A DNA stretch of 64,000 bases from Oncomelania hupensis. Its lineage: Eukaryota > Mollusca > Gastropoda > Littorinimorpha > Pomatiopsidae. The stretch is from positions 28,201,763-28,265,762 of the forward strand of contig CM072522.1 of assembly GCA_036898135.1 (NCBI GenBank), read 5' to 3'. Below are positions 30,064-41,897 of this stretch, piece by piece (the first letter of the stretch is position 1; each line of letters begins with the position of its first letter). The position numbers and the translations under genes were made by a program. The notes under the pieces were generated by a model. The model did no database searches, was not told where the DNA came from, and was given only the letters and a program-made list of their open reading frames with translations.

Positions 30064-30108
30064 TTCTTCTTCTTCTTCTTCTTCTTCTTCTTGTTCTTCC
30101 TCTTCTGC
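29750..30108. repeat. (CTT)n trinucleotide tract
   Basis: About 360 bp of CTT/TTC units, purest at 29998-30090. The minus strand is a polypurine (GAA)n tract. The 139-141 codon Lys/Glu frames here are artefacts. Confidence 0.97.
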
Positions 30109-30214
30109 CTCGAGGCCCCCAGCCGGAACTTCTGTAAACACACGAGTTTACCAAACTAAATTTCTTGATACATTGACTTTCTTTTGATTACTACATATAC
30201 CTCTCTCTCCTCTC

Positions 30215-30809
30215 TGTGACGGGACCAGACAAGCAATATAATTCAAATCTCATATGTGTCGAACACAGTTCACACATACGCAAATTGTAAAACTAATTAT
30301 AACAACTAATTATTACACCTTGACGCTGAGTAATTTCATTCACAAAATACATATAATGCCATACACAGCAAGTTGCGGTTTCAATTTCAAATCAAATAAT
30401 AATCCAACTTCAATTCGTTAATCAAAAATATACAACGATCCACCATCTCCATCACCTCCCTATTCCATCCTTCATACTAATATCAAAATTATTTATTATT
30501 AACTTTATTCCACAACAGTAGAATATAATCATTGTAAAATATTATTATGTCTATAATACAATATTTTAATGATAAACAATGTATACCTGCAGACACAGCT
30601 GCCAGAAGTTCAAATCAACCACTCCGTGGTCCAGTCAAGAAAAAGAATGAATATATTTTTAATGTAATTGGTGAGCCATCATGTGACTACCTCAACCAAT
30701 CAGAATTTAGCTATCAATAAAAAATATTATAATTAATGTCTTCACACAGGAAGTCGACTACAAAACATAAAGTCATCGGACCGAAATACTATAAAACCGG
30801 TCCGTGACA
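30215..30809 (-). repeat. 3' LTR of Gypsy element 2
   Basis: 595 bp, begins TGTGACGGGACC and ends GGTCCGTGACA, so the ends form an inverted repeat. In element direction, an ATAAAAC-free TTTTATAG box lies near the LTR start and AATAAA near 30508. Only one copy is in the window. Confidence 0.85.
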
Positions 30810-31081
30810 ATACCCCCTTCCTTTAAAAGAAAACCCCGAGTTTTCTGAATTTTATCAGGAAGAAAAATTTACTACAATTATGTCAACCTAACTGTACAAA
30901 CAAGCGAAAAAACAACTGGTCATTATTACCTATCTTAAACATAAACATACTGCATTACGCATTCATAAGAAGCGCAAAAGTGATACAAAAGTACAAAGGA
31001 AGTCCAAGCATATACAGCGAAATAAAAAATCAATAAGGTACATAATAGATCATTTTACAGTATTCCAATAGATTTCCAATA

Positions 31082-32285
31082 TTAAATATACAACAGCAGA
31101 ATTATATACAAAGCGTGTTCATTTTCCACAGATTTTATGGAATACACTGACATTGATCTTGACAGCATATCTGCAAAAGCATTGGCAGTACCAGGCAAGG
31201 CTTCAATCTCAAACTGAAACTCTTGGAGTGCCAACGCCCAGCGTGTGATTCGAGCATTTTTGAACTGACCCGAACGCAAGTAAGACAATGGCCGATGGTC
31301 AGTCTGAAGGATGAACGACTTTCCCCACAGATACTTCGAAAGCTTTGTGAGGGCCCAAATGATAGCCAAGCATTCTATCTATATGGTACTGTACCGTGTT
31401 TCCCTATCAAGCAGTTTGCGACTGACGAATGTGACAGGGTGCAATTCACCATCATGATCTTGAAGCAAAACCACGCCTATGCCGAAAGCACTCGCGTCAG
31501 TACGAACTACGAATGAACGCGATACGTCTGGCAAGACAAGCACAGGCGAACTTGACAAAATCTGTTGAACAGCTCAAGGAGCCATTCGCACTCGCCATTC
31601 CATTTAATTTGTCTGTGCGACTACTGACTACTGTGGCAAAGTTTGGCACATAGTGTCTGTAATAACTTATGAGTCCGAGAATCGAACGAACTTGACGTTT
31701 GCTTTTGGGAATAGTTATTTCCAACATCTTCTGCAATTTTGAACTTTCAGGTTTCAATGTACCACGACCTACAATGTGGCCTAAAAATTCAAGTTCCTGG
31801 AAACCGGCGAAAATTTTGGACGGTCTAGCTGTATGACCTGCAGCCTGCAACTTTGAAAGAACACCTCGCACATGTGCGAGATGACCGTTCCAAGTAGTGC
31901 TACATGTCAGAATGTCATCAAAAAAGTTGATGGAAGACACTTCGTCAAGCTTCAACAGTCGCATCATGCGTGCAAACGTAGCAGGAGCAGAGACTAAGCC
32001 AAAGGGCATTCTAATCCACTGAAACAGGCCTACATGGGTTGCGAATGCAGTCTTTGGACGGTCAGGTGGGCTCACAAGAATCTGTCAATAGCCCTTTGAG
32101 AGGTCAATTTTTGTGAAATAAGTCCCATCAGCCAGTTGTGCAAACAAATCTTTAATGTTAGGGATTGGCTGTGCATCAAAGACTGTGATTTTGTTGAGGT
32201 GCCTATGGTCTATGCAAAATCTAGTTGAGCCATCTTTTTTCCCAACTAGGACAACTGGAGATGCGTATGGAGAGCGTGACTCCAA
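31082..32285 (-). pseudogene. Gypsy element 2 RT and RNase H, broken
   Basis: RT: S-P-Y-A-S-P-V-V-L-V-G-K-K-D-G-S-T and T-K-I-D-L-S-K-G-Y (32285-32085), a TGA at 32085-32087, then in the same frame M-P-F-G-L-V-S-A-P-A-T-F-A-R and N-F-F-D-D-I-L (DD catalytic box), F-L-G-H-I-V-G-R-G and LGLISYYRHYVPNF. A frameshift near 31600 damages the tether. RNase H: M-A-I-I-W-A-L-T-K-L, L-Q-T-D-H-R-P-L-S-Y-L and G-T-A-N-A-F-A-D-M-L-S-R-S (31369-31150). The first RNase H Asp region is frame-disrupted around 31400-31500. Confidence 0.88.
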
Positions 32286-32393
32286 TAACCCCCATTTCGA
32301 GCATCGACTTTATTTCTCTTTCAACTCTCGTTAGATGCTAAAGTCAAATCACAGGCACGTCTGATGTAAGCGCGACGTCATGAAAAAGATCCC

Positions 32394-34026
32394 CTAGAAA
32401 AGTGCCTGGGGCGGACCGGTGGTTAGAATATCTGAAAAATCTGCAAAGACACCACGAAGTTGCTGTTTCTTACCAAATGTCAACTTGTCATCAAGGTGGA
32501 GATCGTGTACACTTTCAATTTGCGTAGATGACACAGTAGGTATTGTGATATTATCTGAATCAGCCTCTGCTGAAATGACGGCCACGGATGCTATCTGTAC
32601 CGAGTCTGTATAAACTGGTATAACATAAGGCAGACTTTGAGCAACGGCATCAGCACCGTGTAGCTCTTCATCCAATGGTTGGATAACGTTCCAAGGCACG
32701 TTGGGTAACTGACCTACCTTAGTATTTACGTGAACTCTGTTGGCACATTCGGCGAAGCATAAATCATCTGACTTATTCACATCTAGTGCAATCTGAGCAG
32801 TTGGTTGGCGCCTAAGGTACTTTTTCAAAAGAGTTGCATGGAAAACTTTTGTCTTTCCCTTGACGATAATCTGATAGTACGGATGCATAGCTTTGCTAAC
32901 TCGAAAGGGGCCTTTCCACTGCATGAGCAATTTATTTGAATCGTAGGAAGCAAAAACAGAACTTCGTCATCTTCCTTGAAAGACCGAAGCTTTGCCTTCC
33001 TATCATGATAGTGCTTGTTTTTGGCTTCAGCTTTTCTTATGTTTTCTTGAGCCAGCTCACAAGTTCCCAGGATCTTGTTTTTGAGATCAAACACATACTT
33101 GTACAAATTCTTTGCATCTTCATTTTGAGAACCGTGTGACCAAGTATTTGCAAGGAGTTGAATGGGTCCGCGAGCGCGACGACCAAATAAAAGTTCAAAT
33201 GGTGAGAATCCAGTGCTCTCACTAGGAAGTTCTCGACACGCGAAAAGTATCGCGGGAAATACCGATGCCATGCTTTTGGTTGTTTTTGAATGAGCTTCTT
33301 CAACATCGGTTTTAACGTCCCATGAAAACGTTCAACACAGCCATTAGTTTGTGCGTGATATGGCGACGTATGTATGGCCTTGATCGATAGCAAAAGGTGA
33401 ATTCCACGCATGAGATCCGAGTTGAACTGAGTACCACAGTCTGACAAAATTTCCTGTGGACATCCTATACGAGAGAAAACGGAAAACAGTGCTTCACCGA
33501 CCGAAACCGAGTCAATGTGTTTGAGCGGAATAGCTTAGGGTACCGTGTGGCTATATTAATGATGCTGAGTATGTATCTGTGACCTTCCTCAGATGGCGGA
33601 GAAATCGGTCCTACCAAATCAACTGCAACCCGTTGGAATGGTTCTGAGATAGTCGGCATCTTTTTCCAAAGGAACTGGAGGAATTCGACCTTTTGAAGAT
33701 GTTTTCTGGCAAATGTCACACGTTTTAACGTATCTCTTTGTGGCAGCGGACACCCCTGGCCTAAAAAATTCTAGTAGTATTCTGTCTGTTGTTCTACGGA
33801 TGCCACAATGACCTGCCATGATCGTATCGTGGGCTGTGACAAGAACTGAGGATCTTAGAGTAGCGGGGACTTCTAACTGGTCTAATGTCTTTTTGCTGTT
33901 TTCGTAGTGCCTATGCAAAATATTTTGAACAAAGTAGGAAACTGATGCTGATCCTATTGTTTGAATCTGACTTGGAAAGATCAAACAAGGGTGATAGACT
34001 ATCATCCTGCTTCTGCAACCGAGCAA
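32394..34026 (-). pseudogene. Gypsy element 2 integrase, broken
   Basis: Zinc-binding part: A-H-D-T-I-M-A-G-H-C-G-I-R-R and C-D-I-C-Q-K (34026-33720). Core: V-A-V-D-L-V-G-P-I-S-P-P-S-E-E-G-H, then a shift, then LSDCGTQFNSDL and C-V-E-R-F-H-G-T-L-K with the catalytic Glu (33447-33330). C-terminal part: F-A-C-R-E-L-P-S-E-S-T-G-F-S-P-F-E-L-L-F-G-R, Y-H-D-R-K-A-K-L and L-M-Q-W-K-G-P-F-R-V (about 32930), then an acidic spacer to 32394. At least three frameshifts. It lies between protease and RT. Confidence 0.88.
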
Positions 34027-34138
34027 AATCTAATGGCGACACATTCAAGTCTTGTGTGACCGAACTCAAAGGTTTCTTTGGAATACCTTGTCTCTTGTCT
34101 TGAGCACGAGTAGTAACACAACAAGTATGACCTTGATC

Positions 34139-34591
34139 TTAGATGAGAGTGGTAGCACCCGAAAAAGGGTCGGACACACCTGGTAAATTCCCTAATATCA
34201 AATCAGCCACTGGTTGATCAATGAAACAACACAAAACAGTGCCAGAGAAAAATGGGGTGTCAACAGACACTTCGGCCAACGGAAATTCCTCAATGTTTCC
34301 ACCGAATGACCAACATTTACACTCTTTGCCAGTGTGGTCGTGCGAAACCAGTCTCTTGCGAACGCCACAGATAGTAGCACCTGTGTCTCTGAGCACACTT
34401 GCTTTGAGGCCATTTACGGTACCTGATACTAGCTTGAGATGAGTTTTCATTACAAACTGAGCAGACGACCTCAGTGACCAAAGCTGACTGCACCTGAGTG
34501 TCATCTGGAGAGTCCTGATATTCCTGAAAGTCACTTTGATTGTCTTGAGGCTCTGATTAAGCTTGGGCAACAACAGAATTGCCAAAAGCAT
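34139..34591 (-). pseudogene. Gypsy element 2 aspartic protease
   Basis: Reads V-L-R-D-T-G-A-T-I-C-G-V (active-site DTGA, about 34395), a hydrophilic stretch and V-A-D-L-I-L-G-N-L-P-G (about 34210-34180), as in retroviral-type proteases. Upstream, in another frame at about 34650-34600, a degenerate CCHC knuckle can be read with its last Cys changed to Ser. Confidence 0.8.
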
Positions 34592-34659
34592 AAGGACTCC
34601 ACGTCGATATGTGACCTACACCCCCACAACAATAGCAAATTATACCCTATTTATTATGT

Positions 34660-35160
34660 CCTTTGTTAAGAGGAGGTCTACCTGCGAAACGAGAACAAGG
34701 TCTCGAATATGTATTGCCACGTCCACGAGGAGAAAAAGGCCGATAACAGCAGATCCATCATCGTCCGATTCGTGTCCAGGAAGGTCCGACAACTGGTCAT
34801 CCAGAACCGTAAGAAGCTGAAGTGGTCGCCAGTGGTTATCGTTGACGACTTGACCAGACACAACTACATCTTGTTCCAGACTACGAGTCGTCACCCGTTG
34901 GGCCTTGAAAACGTGGACCAGTAACGGCGTTATTTTTGCTTTATCTCTTGACAAAAAGATTAAAAAAATACTTCAGTCTCTGACATTAACGCAAAGTTAT
35001 CAATTGAAGGTAAACCGAAGGCAGCACTGCGTCAATGGATGGAGGAACTGTCTAAGCATAATTCAAAGTGGACTGATTTGTTCAAAAACCCTCCATTTCC
35101 AACTAACAGAGAACAAACCAAAACAAAAGAAGTGATCAATGTGAATGCAACTGACGCCCT
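34660..35160 (+). pseudogene. LINE ORF1-like fragment
   Basis: Plus-strand frame 34709-34924 reads S-I-I-V-R-F-V-S-R-K-V-R-Q, I-Q-N-R-K-K-L-K and V-D-D-L-T-R-H-N-Y-I-L-F-Q, then, after a shift, T-S-N-G-V-I-F-A-L. This is the order of the nucleic-acid-binding ORF1 C-terminal half of L1/Tx1-like LINEs. It may belong to the Tx1-like LINE whose ORF2 begins at 37325 on the same strand, but 2.2 kb of unlike sequence separates them. It directly abuts the break of Gypsy element 2. Confidence 0.55.
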
Positions 35161-35639
35161 AAGTGATTGCTTATAAGGATAATATGTACTGGTTTTTCTG
35201 TAGTCAGGTATGTGTTGTCTTTGCTTTTTGGATTTTTCCTAATTTTGTGATGCTGTTGTCATATAAATTTTATTATTTGGCTAAATTTGATGGACGAAAT
35301 TATTTGTAATGTCACATATCGGCCATATCGGTCCTACCAAATCAACAATGGCTTTTTTTTTTTTTAAGATGCTTTATAACGTTTATAATTTTATAATCTC
35401 ATGTCTAACCCATGTGTGTGTGGATGTGTGTGTGTGGGTGTGTGTGTTTGTGGGTAGGTGTTTTATTTATTTATGTTGAAGTGCAATAAGGACATGTAGT
35501 GTGATATGTATTTTAAGTTTTACAATGTGTCGGAAATGTTCTTGTTAATATGTACATAAGCGTGATTACACGTACATGTTTACAGGTTTATAGTATTGTT
35601 ACATTTTATTACCTTTTGCTGACAGCAAATCCATGTTAG

Positions 35640-35693
35640 AATTTCTCCTTGGAGATAATAAAGTTTTCTGAATCTGAATCTGAATCTGAATAT
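35640..35693 (+). repeat. LINE 3' end with (GAATCT)n tail
   Basis: GGAGATAATAAAGTTTTCTG followed by GAATCT repeats. A reversed tail of the same kind lies at the right edge of the window (63956-64000). The TG-rich sequence before it may be the 3' UTR. The coding part is not recognised. Confidence 0.6.
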
Positions 35694-36339
35694 CGTGGGT
35701 TATTACAAACCACCTGCATTGTACGAGCGTATACCCTAATTCACATGAGTATTTTTTTATTATTTTTTTTAAATCTTGACCATTGAAGATATTTTTTCTC
35801 CCCTTTCTTCTCCTGCAAACTGTATCTACGAGATGAGTTGTTCCGCCTTTTATAGTTCATCCTATACAGTATTAAGTCGATTATTTTTGTTGTTCAACTT
35901 ACAGACTCTCATTCGTTAATAAATATTAACAGTATTAAATTATCAAACATCTATGTCCTCTAGCACTTAGTTTTTGTTGTTGCTATTTTTAATACCCTTG
36001 TTTCTTGCCTGTCCCATTGCACTGTGGTAGCTGCTGTGGTTCCCTCTTTCCCGCAATGTCCAGCTGTTAGTATCACCACTATCTGTAATGACTGTTGTGA
36101 CCTTTTTATTCTTTATTACTTACTTGCCTGGACTCCACCAATCTCACTCCTATAGTATCAGTTCTCATCTTTTCTCCATCTGGAATTGTGAATGATGTTA
36201 TTTGTGATTATGATGAGTATAACGGCTTTTTTTGTATTTGAGAGTGCACTTACATCGAGCTAGCTAGTAGTACTACTATATGAAGAAGACATTCACGGCC
36301 TCCTCTCTGGTGGGGATTGTTAGTATTCAAATGGGTCAA

Positions 36340-36347
36340 AATGTGTG

Positions 36348-36384
<37 letters not shown>

Positions 36385-36400
36385 GGGTGTGTGTGTCTGT
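36340..36400. repeat. (TG)n microsatellite
   Basis: About 46 bp of nearly pure TG, then a TTTTGGG break and more TG. Confidence 0.95.
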
Positions 36401-37324
36401 GTGTTTAATTACACAATTTCTTAGAATGGATAGTTTGCAAGCATTGATTTGTATGATCACCATGACCGCGTGGATTGATGATGAGGATGAACATGGTTAT
36501 GTGTGTTGACTGCAAGATTAACTTCGACTATGTGGTTACGATGATGACGATCTTTGTTGACTTGTTGATTTTGATGATGGGAAAAAAATCGATTGAACGA
36601 ATGTCTTGTTGGGTGCCTGGTGAATCCGGGCAGTGGCACTGAGGGGGAGCGGGAGAGGGAGGGGGAAGAGGCGGTAGGTTTGTATGTTGCATTATGATAA
36701 CAAGTTGGTTTTGACTATTTAGCATGATAATTATTATACTACGGATGATGGCATGTCCTGTTTTGACTAGCCGGTTTTTTTTTCATCTATTTGGCCGTTT
36801 TCTTACAATTTAGTGTTTGCGTTTATTGATTGTATGAGACAACTGGATGCTCAAATCACTTAGTTTGACGGAGAATTGTTGTTGTGTGTTTCCAGTCACA
36901 TTGTTACAGTTGGTTATTTGTCGTTACATTTAACTTCTTTGTTGGTTTATGCATTTTTGGGAAAGTGTGTTAAAATATTAGTCGCCATTTACTGAGGTTA
37001 TGCTTCAGCACCTTCCCTTCTATTTTTTCCCTCTTATGTACTTATTTTGCAGTTAGACTGGCCAATATAAAATCTTTATTTCTGGCCCGAGAGAGCTATG
37101 AGTTCAGCAGTAGTAATTTTTTGTATATGTGTGTCAGTGTGAGTGAAAGTTGTTGTTTGTTTGGTGTCCATGTAGGCCTATTACAGAACTGTGATGATAC
37201 GTCACTAGTTGTTGCATGTATTGCAGAGCACAAAATTCTTCTCATAGTTTGGAAGAGTAATTTAATGATCCATGTATATTTTTCCCTTTATTTCTATGTT
37301 CTTGTTTATTCAACTACTTATTGT

Positions 37325-38959
37325 ATGAGCAACTTGGAAGAAATAAAAATATTTACTTTTAATGTTAACGGTATAGGTAATTACAGAAAACGGAAAGACG
37401 TGTTTGATTATTTGAGAGGTCAGAATGGCAACATCTTTGTCCTCCAGGAAACTCACTTGTTGTCCAGGGCCGGATCTGGGGGGGGGGGGGGTCCTGGGTT
37501 CCGGACCCCCCCCCCCCCCTGGCCATTCGATGTACCTCACTCAGTCAGAAAAAAAAATATATATGGAGTTTTTTTAAAGCTCTTAATTTAGTTGACACTG
37601 GTGATAAGTAAAACGTTCCTCATTCTACTCAAGTTCCTCGAGCGGACACGTTTTTGTCACCCCTAACCCCTTAAAAAATTTTTGGAACCCCCCCCCCCCT
37701 CCAAGAGTAAGTGATCCGGCCCTGTTGTCTGAGCATGAAAACCTTATCCGTTCTCAATGGGGTTTTGAATGCTTTGTTGCCGGACAGGATACAGCCAGTA
37801 ATGGTGTTGCTATTTTGTTTCGAAACAATTTTGAGTATAGGCTACACAGTGTTATACGAGATTTACAGGGTCAATACATTATTATTGATTTAGACATTTT
37901 GAACAAACCAATGACTCTAGCTGACAAATATGTCCCAAGCTGCGGTGACCACCCTGATTTTTTCGATAAAGTATTTAGTGAAATGGTTGCTATGGATAAT
38001 GACTCTATGGTTGTTGGTGGCGACTGAAACGTTACAATAAATCCCAAAATCGATTCAAATCACCCAAACAGCATGTACAAACCCAGAAGCAGACAAAAGG
38101 TGCTAGATTTTATAGATGAGTATGAGGTTGTTGATGTTTTTAGATTTCTGTATCCTGGTGTGAGAAGGTACACATGGAGAAGGCTCAACGGTTCACAGAG
38201 GAGCAGACTGGATTATTTGTTTGATTTCTGAAGAACTGTGCTTAATTATTTCTGATGTTAAAATATGTCCGGGTTATCTTTCAGACCATTCAATGGTTGA
38301 ACTGTCATTAAAGACCGATGTTGTTAAACGGCAACGTCCATTATGGAAATTCAATAATTCTCTGTTGAGAGATGCTAAATTTGTTGAGAATGTTAAACAA
38401 ACTATTTTGGATGTTAAAAACAGCATGCTGTGCCTGTGTACAATTTTGACTCTTTTCAGCTTGTTCGCGATGCTGACTTATGTCTAACTATACATGACCA
38501 CTTGTTTTTTGAGACTGTCCTTTTAGAAATTCGAGGAAAATGTGTTTCTTTTGGAACTTACAAAAAGAGAGAAGTTAAAATGGAAGAGACTTTGATTCAA
38601 GATAATAAATTGCTAGAGGAACACTTGTTAGATAATAATATCGAGTTGTTGGAAAACAAGAGAAGAGAACTCATAGAATTAAGAAGAAAGAAGATTGAAG
38701 GTATTATTATTCGCTCACGTTCCCGGTGGATTAACGAAGGTTAAAAAAAACAACTAAATATTTATGTAACCTTGAGAAAAGGCACTTTGTGCAAAAATCT
38801 ATGCCCGTTCTTCAGATTGATGATGGTAATGTTTTACATGATAACTATGATATTGTAAAGGAAGTGCAGACTTTTTATAAGAATGTGTATGCCTCAAGAG
38901 AACGTGATGTTGTTGATGTTAATTTTGATACATTAAATATAAACGCTAAACTGTCTGAT
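37325..38959 (+). mobile_element. Tx1/L1-like LINE ORF2, endonuclease and linker part
   Basis: From the ATG at 37325: K-I-F-T-F-N-V-N-G-I-G and F-V-L-Q-E-T-H-L-L (catalytic Glu), interrupted by the MITE 37465-37724, then W-G-F-E-C-F-V-A-G, V-A-I-L-F, G-G-D followed by TGA at the GDxN site (38026-38028), R-K-V-L-D-F-I-D and R-S-R-L-D-Y. Linker with LLEEHLLDNNIELLENKRRE (about 38608-38670) and F-Y-K-N-V-Y. Stops and shifts at 38229, 38400 and 38744. It continues at 46973 beyond Gypsy element 3. Confidence 0.9.
37465..37724. mobile_element. 260-bp MITE, hAT-like ends, in the LINE endonuclease
   Basis: Ends CAGGGCCGGATC and GATCCGGCCCTG are perfect 12-bp inverted repeats. TTGTC is duplicated at 37460-37464 and 37725-37729. 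Just inside both ends lie long G or C runs (37478-37490, 37505-37519, 37687-37699). The LINE reading frame closes up perfectly when the insert and one TTGTC are ignored. The inverted repeat looks hAT-like, but hAT duplications are normally 8 bp, so the superfamily is open. Confidence 0.85.
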
Positions 38960-40476
38960 TGTAACGTGGGGTTTAGTTGTTACTGGGCTCTGCACAATGG
39001 AATGCTGTAACCCTCACGCTTTATTTGATGGGACCCGCTAGTTAGTCACCCTGTGAATTACTTTAATACATTTATTTATTTAGCTCGGTCTGTGTTAAGG
39101 CTGGGATACAGAGATAGATAGAAAAATGGTAAAAGATCACTGTCACACTAGCTTTCACACAACTATGAATCATAAGTAGTCCAGCCACTTGATAACAGTT
39201 AAAATCACACATTTATTTCTTCTACTCTATTCAAGATTTTCGATGTACTAATCTACCTTAAAAACTCTTAAGTCAATGCAAATGATTCGATCGCTGATAG
39301 CCTAGGCAGCTGTTATGTCTTCATCGGGCACTGGCTACTAGAGTTCATGAGGATTGGACTACTGTGGTCCGTTTAACTATAGTTTCTGAAGAGTGGACTA
39401 CTGTGGTTCCTATTGCTATCAGTTTGGGTGCACTTTTTCACATGCACTTAACTGTTGTGTGGTGTGTTTGAAGCCCTTCGTGGAGGTAGCTTCTGGTACG
39501 CGCTGGTTCGTCGTGTAGTTTGTTCCCTTGACACGCTGTGGTGTCTTGCAGGGTGTTTTCCAAGGTTGCTCTCTTAGTCTTGTGCTGTATAGGCTAAACA
39601 GCCAACTCGGTTTTCCTGTGGAGCTGGGCGCACGGGATATCTCGCCTGCTCGTCTGTAATATAAGAGACGAAATTCTGCACAACCTTGAATAATAGGTCT
39701 TGTGCAGAGCGTCTCACTGAAAGCCAAAGTAGCCCTCAGTGATAGCTCCACATCTCTATACATAAGCGACGAACATTCTGCTATGTCCGTGGTCCACTGG
39801 AATCTCAACTCTAATTTCCTATACATACATACGTATAAATGGTGGCTAACTATACACATACAGAATTAATAATATTAAAAACTTTCACTGGTACAGCCAC
39901 TGGTCTGCAAACATACATATAGGTTAAACAACATGGCGTCCAAACCGGTCGTGCTTAACACGTGTTCGGCTTTTCCACGTGGTAAGGCAAATTCGGATTA
40001 ACACTTCATATCTATGCATGGCAAATTCCACAAACATAATTTCCACAATAATATAAATATATCACGATGAAACAGAAGTATGTTCATTTACTTGTTTGAC
40101 AAAGTCAGGCTCGTGGCTACTTGATTGAATTCTAAGATCCTCAAGTCCTGCTTCCTGGTCTATTCAGTGGAGATATTGCTCTACTCAGGTGTAGCTGTGT
40201 ACACTCTGGCGTCTTACTCTCAACTGACCTAATACCTGGTTTGGACTGAATCAGCCAGAACTGGATCTAGCCGCTCAGCCTGAGTCCTGATTGGATAAGC
40301 CTTCCGCTTCCACGCACACAGTGCTGACGTCACTACACTGCCTGCGTCAAACTCGCTGAGTGTGTACCTCCGTATACTCGCATCGTCTGCTGTGTAATAC
40401 ACTAACATTCTAAGATTAACTTACTATACAAGCAAACACGTAAATAAGGCAGGGTAAAACTAGTCCGTTCGTCACA
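38960..40476 (-). repeat. 3' LTR of Gypsy element 3
   Basis: 1,517 bp, TGTAACGTGG...GTTCGTCACA. In element direction AATAAATAAA lies at 39080-39071. Very similar to the 45428-46967 LTR, with scattered substitutions and a missing 21-bp segment that the other LTR has near 46400. Confidence 0.96.
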
Positions 40477-40643
40477 GGCTCCCTCAACTGAAAAAAGGCG
40501 ATGACTACTGGATTCGACCTTTTTCTACTACAGAGCCTAGTTTAACACTGCACTATCCTAGGGTCCTATTTACACACTAGTTAAGTTGCTCTACCTGAGC
40601 TGCAATGCTATGCCATGTAGCTATGGACACTAGTGACAGGGTT

Positions 40644-41897
40644 CTACTGGACGGGGACGAATTCTTGTGCTGTGGCCTTTAGTTGTGTTGGGTGGGCGTC
40701 AACTGCTGTGTCCTCCGCGAGATGGCGACTGAGGTAGTCGGCTCCGTGGTTCTCTTTGCCGGGGATGTACTCGATTTGGAATGAGTATGCCTGAAGGGTG
40801 AGTGCCCATCGCATCAGGCGAGAGTTCAACGATTTGGAGGCTGCCAGGAACGAGAGTGGTTGGTGGTCCACCTGAACTGTGAAGTGTGTCCCATACAGGT
40901 AGAGTTGAAACTTCTGTATGGCCCAGACTAGTCCAAGGCATTCTTTCTCCGACGTGGCGTAGTGGGTCTCGGCGGGTCTCAATTTTCTGCTGGCGTAGGC
41001 GACAGGGAATAGCGTCTCTGCATTCTTGGGGTCGCGCTGTAGCAGTACTGTTTCGAGGCCTAAGTCACTGGCGTCGGTGCGAAGAACGAAGGGCTGAGTC
41101 AAATCGGGTAGGTGGAGTACTGGCGCCGATGTCATTCTGTCCTTGAGTGTTTGGAATGCTGTCTCGCATTCGGCTGTCCATACGACTTTGTCCGGGGCAA
41201 TTTTCCGGGTTCCATTTGTCAGTGGCACGGCGATGCTGTTGTAGTTGGGGATGAACTTCTGGTAGAAGCCGCAGAGTCCTAGAAACGACTGCACTTCCTT
41301 TTTGGTCTTGGGCCTAGGAGCGTCGAGTAGGCGTTTCACGGTCTTTTCTACCGGTCGCAGGCTTCCTTGACTTATGGTGTGTCCCAGGAATTCTAGTTCC
41401 GTGAATCCAATCTGACACTTGGTAGGTCTCGCCGTCAATCCAGTGTCTCTGAGGCGGGCGAGAAGTTGTTGTAGGAGCGTGACATGTTCCTCTAACGTAG
41501 GTGTTGCGATGAGGATGTCGTCCATAAACCGGTGTTGGTGCTTGCTGCTCAGGGGTGCCAGGAGTTTTCGCATCATGGCGTTGAAGATGCTGGGTGCGTT
41601 GTGGAGTCCGAATGGAAGCACGTTGAATTCGAAGTGTCCTTCCATAGTGCTAAACGCTAGGTACTTTCGGACTTGTGGTTGTACGGGTATCTGGTAGTAT
41701 CCTTTGCTGAGGTCGATGCGTGAGAAGTACTTCGCTCGCTGTAGCTTGGCAAATAGGTCTGTCTGGTCCGGGAGTGGCTCTGGCTGGAACTGCGTTACCG
41801 CATTCAGGAGTCTGAAGTCGATGCACAGTCGATGCTCTCCGTTGGGTTTTCGCAACAATACCGTGCCTGCGCTGTTGGGTGAAGTAGACAGTGGCAT
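40644..41897 (-). CDS. Gypsy element 3 reverse transcriptase plus RNase H, open
   Basis: 417 open codons: V-L-L-R-K-P-N-G-E-H-R-L-C-I-D-F-R, Y-F-S-R-I-D-L-S-K-G-Y (catalytic Asp), F-E-F-N-V-L-P-F-G-L, H-R-F-M-D-D-I-L (catalytic DD), E-F-L-G-H-T-I, S-F-L-G-L-C-G-F-Y and then RNase H with V-L-R-T-D-A-S-D, T-S-E-K-E-C-L (Glu), Q-V-D-H-Q-P-L-S-F and H-G-A-D-Y-L-S-R. All usual catalytic residues are present. RT copies the element RNA and RNase H removes it. The N-terminal join to integrase is broken by a frameshift near 41940, so the track of this domain starts at an internal Met. Confidence 0.93.
   Translation of the reverse strand: MPLSTSPNSAGTVLLRKPNGEHRLCIDFRLLNAVTQFQPEPLPDQTDLFAKLQRAKYFSRIDLSKGYYQIPVQPQVRKYLAFSTMEGHFEFNVLPFGLHNAPSIFNAMMRKLLAPLSSKHQHRFMDDILIATPTLEEHVTLLQQLLARLRDTGLTARPTKCQIGFTELEFLGHTISQGSLRPVEKTVKRLLDAPRPKTKKEVQSFLGLCGFYQKFIPNYNSIAVPLTNGTRKIAPDKVVWTAECETAFQTLKDRMTSAPVLHLPDLTQPFVLRTDASDLGLETVLLQRDPKNAETLFPVAYASRKLRPAETHYATSEKECLGLVWAIQKFQLYLYGTHFTVQVDHQPLSFLAASKSLNSRLMRWALTLQAYSFQIEYIPGKENHGADYLSRHLAEDTAVDAHPTQLKATAQEFVPVQ

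Larger units (their letters stand above)
30215..34655 (-). mobile_element. Gypsy element 2 (Gmr1-type order), 5'-truncated, 3' LTR only
   Basis: Has a 3' LTR (30215-30809), a polypurine tract (plus-strand CCCCCTTCCTTT just after it), RNase H, RT, integrase, protease and a gag zinc knuckle. The element stops at about 34655, so most of gag, the leader and the 5' LTR are lost. It is a different family from element 1 but has the same integrase-before-RT order. Confidence 0.93.
35161..37324. other. AT-rich stretch with TG microsatellites and a LINE tail; no gene recognised
   Basis: Contains TG-rich runs at 35412-35456 and 36340-36385 and a LINE 3' tail at 35640-35693. From about 36900 the sequence may be the 5' UTR of the Tx1-like LINE. 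No ORF above background and no splice-bounded exon that I can defend. Confidence 0.45.

Noticed and set aside
29394..30143. Long Leu/Ser/Ala and Lys/Glu reading frames up to 191 codons on both strands
   Set aside because: They are translations of GCT and CTT microsatellites; no domain and no normal composition.
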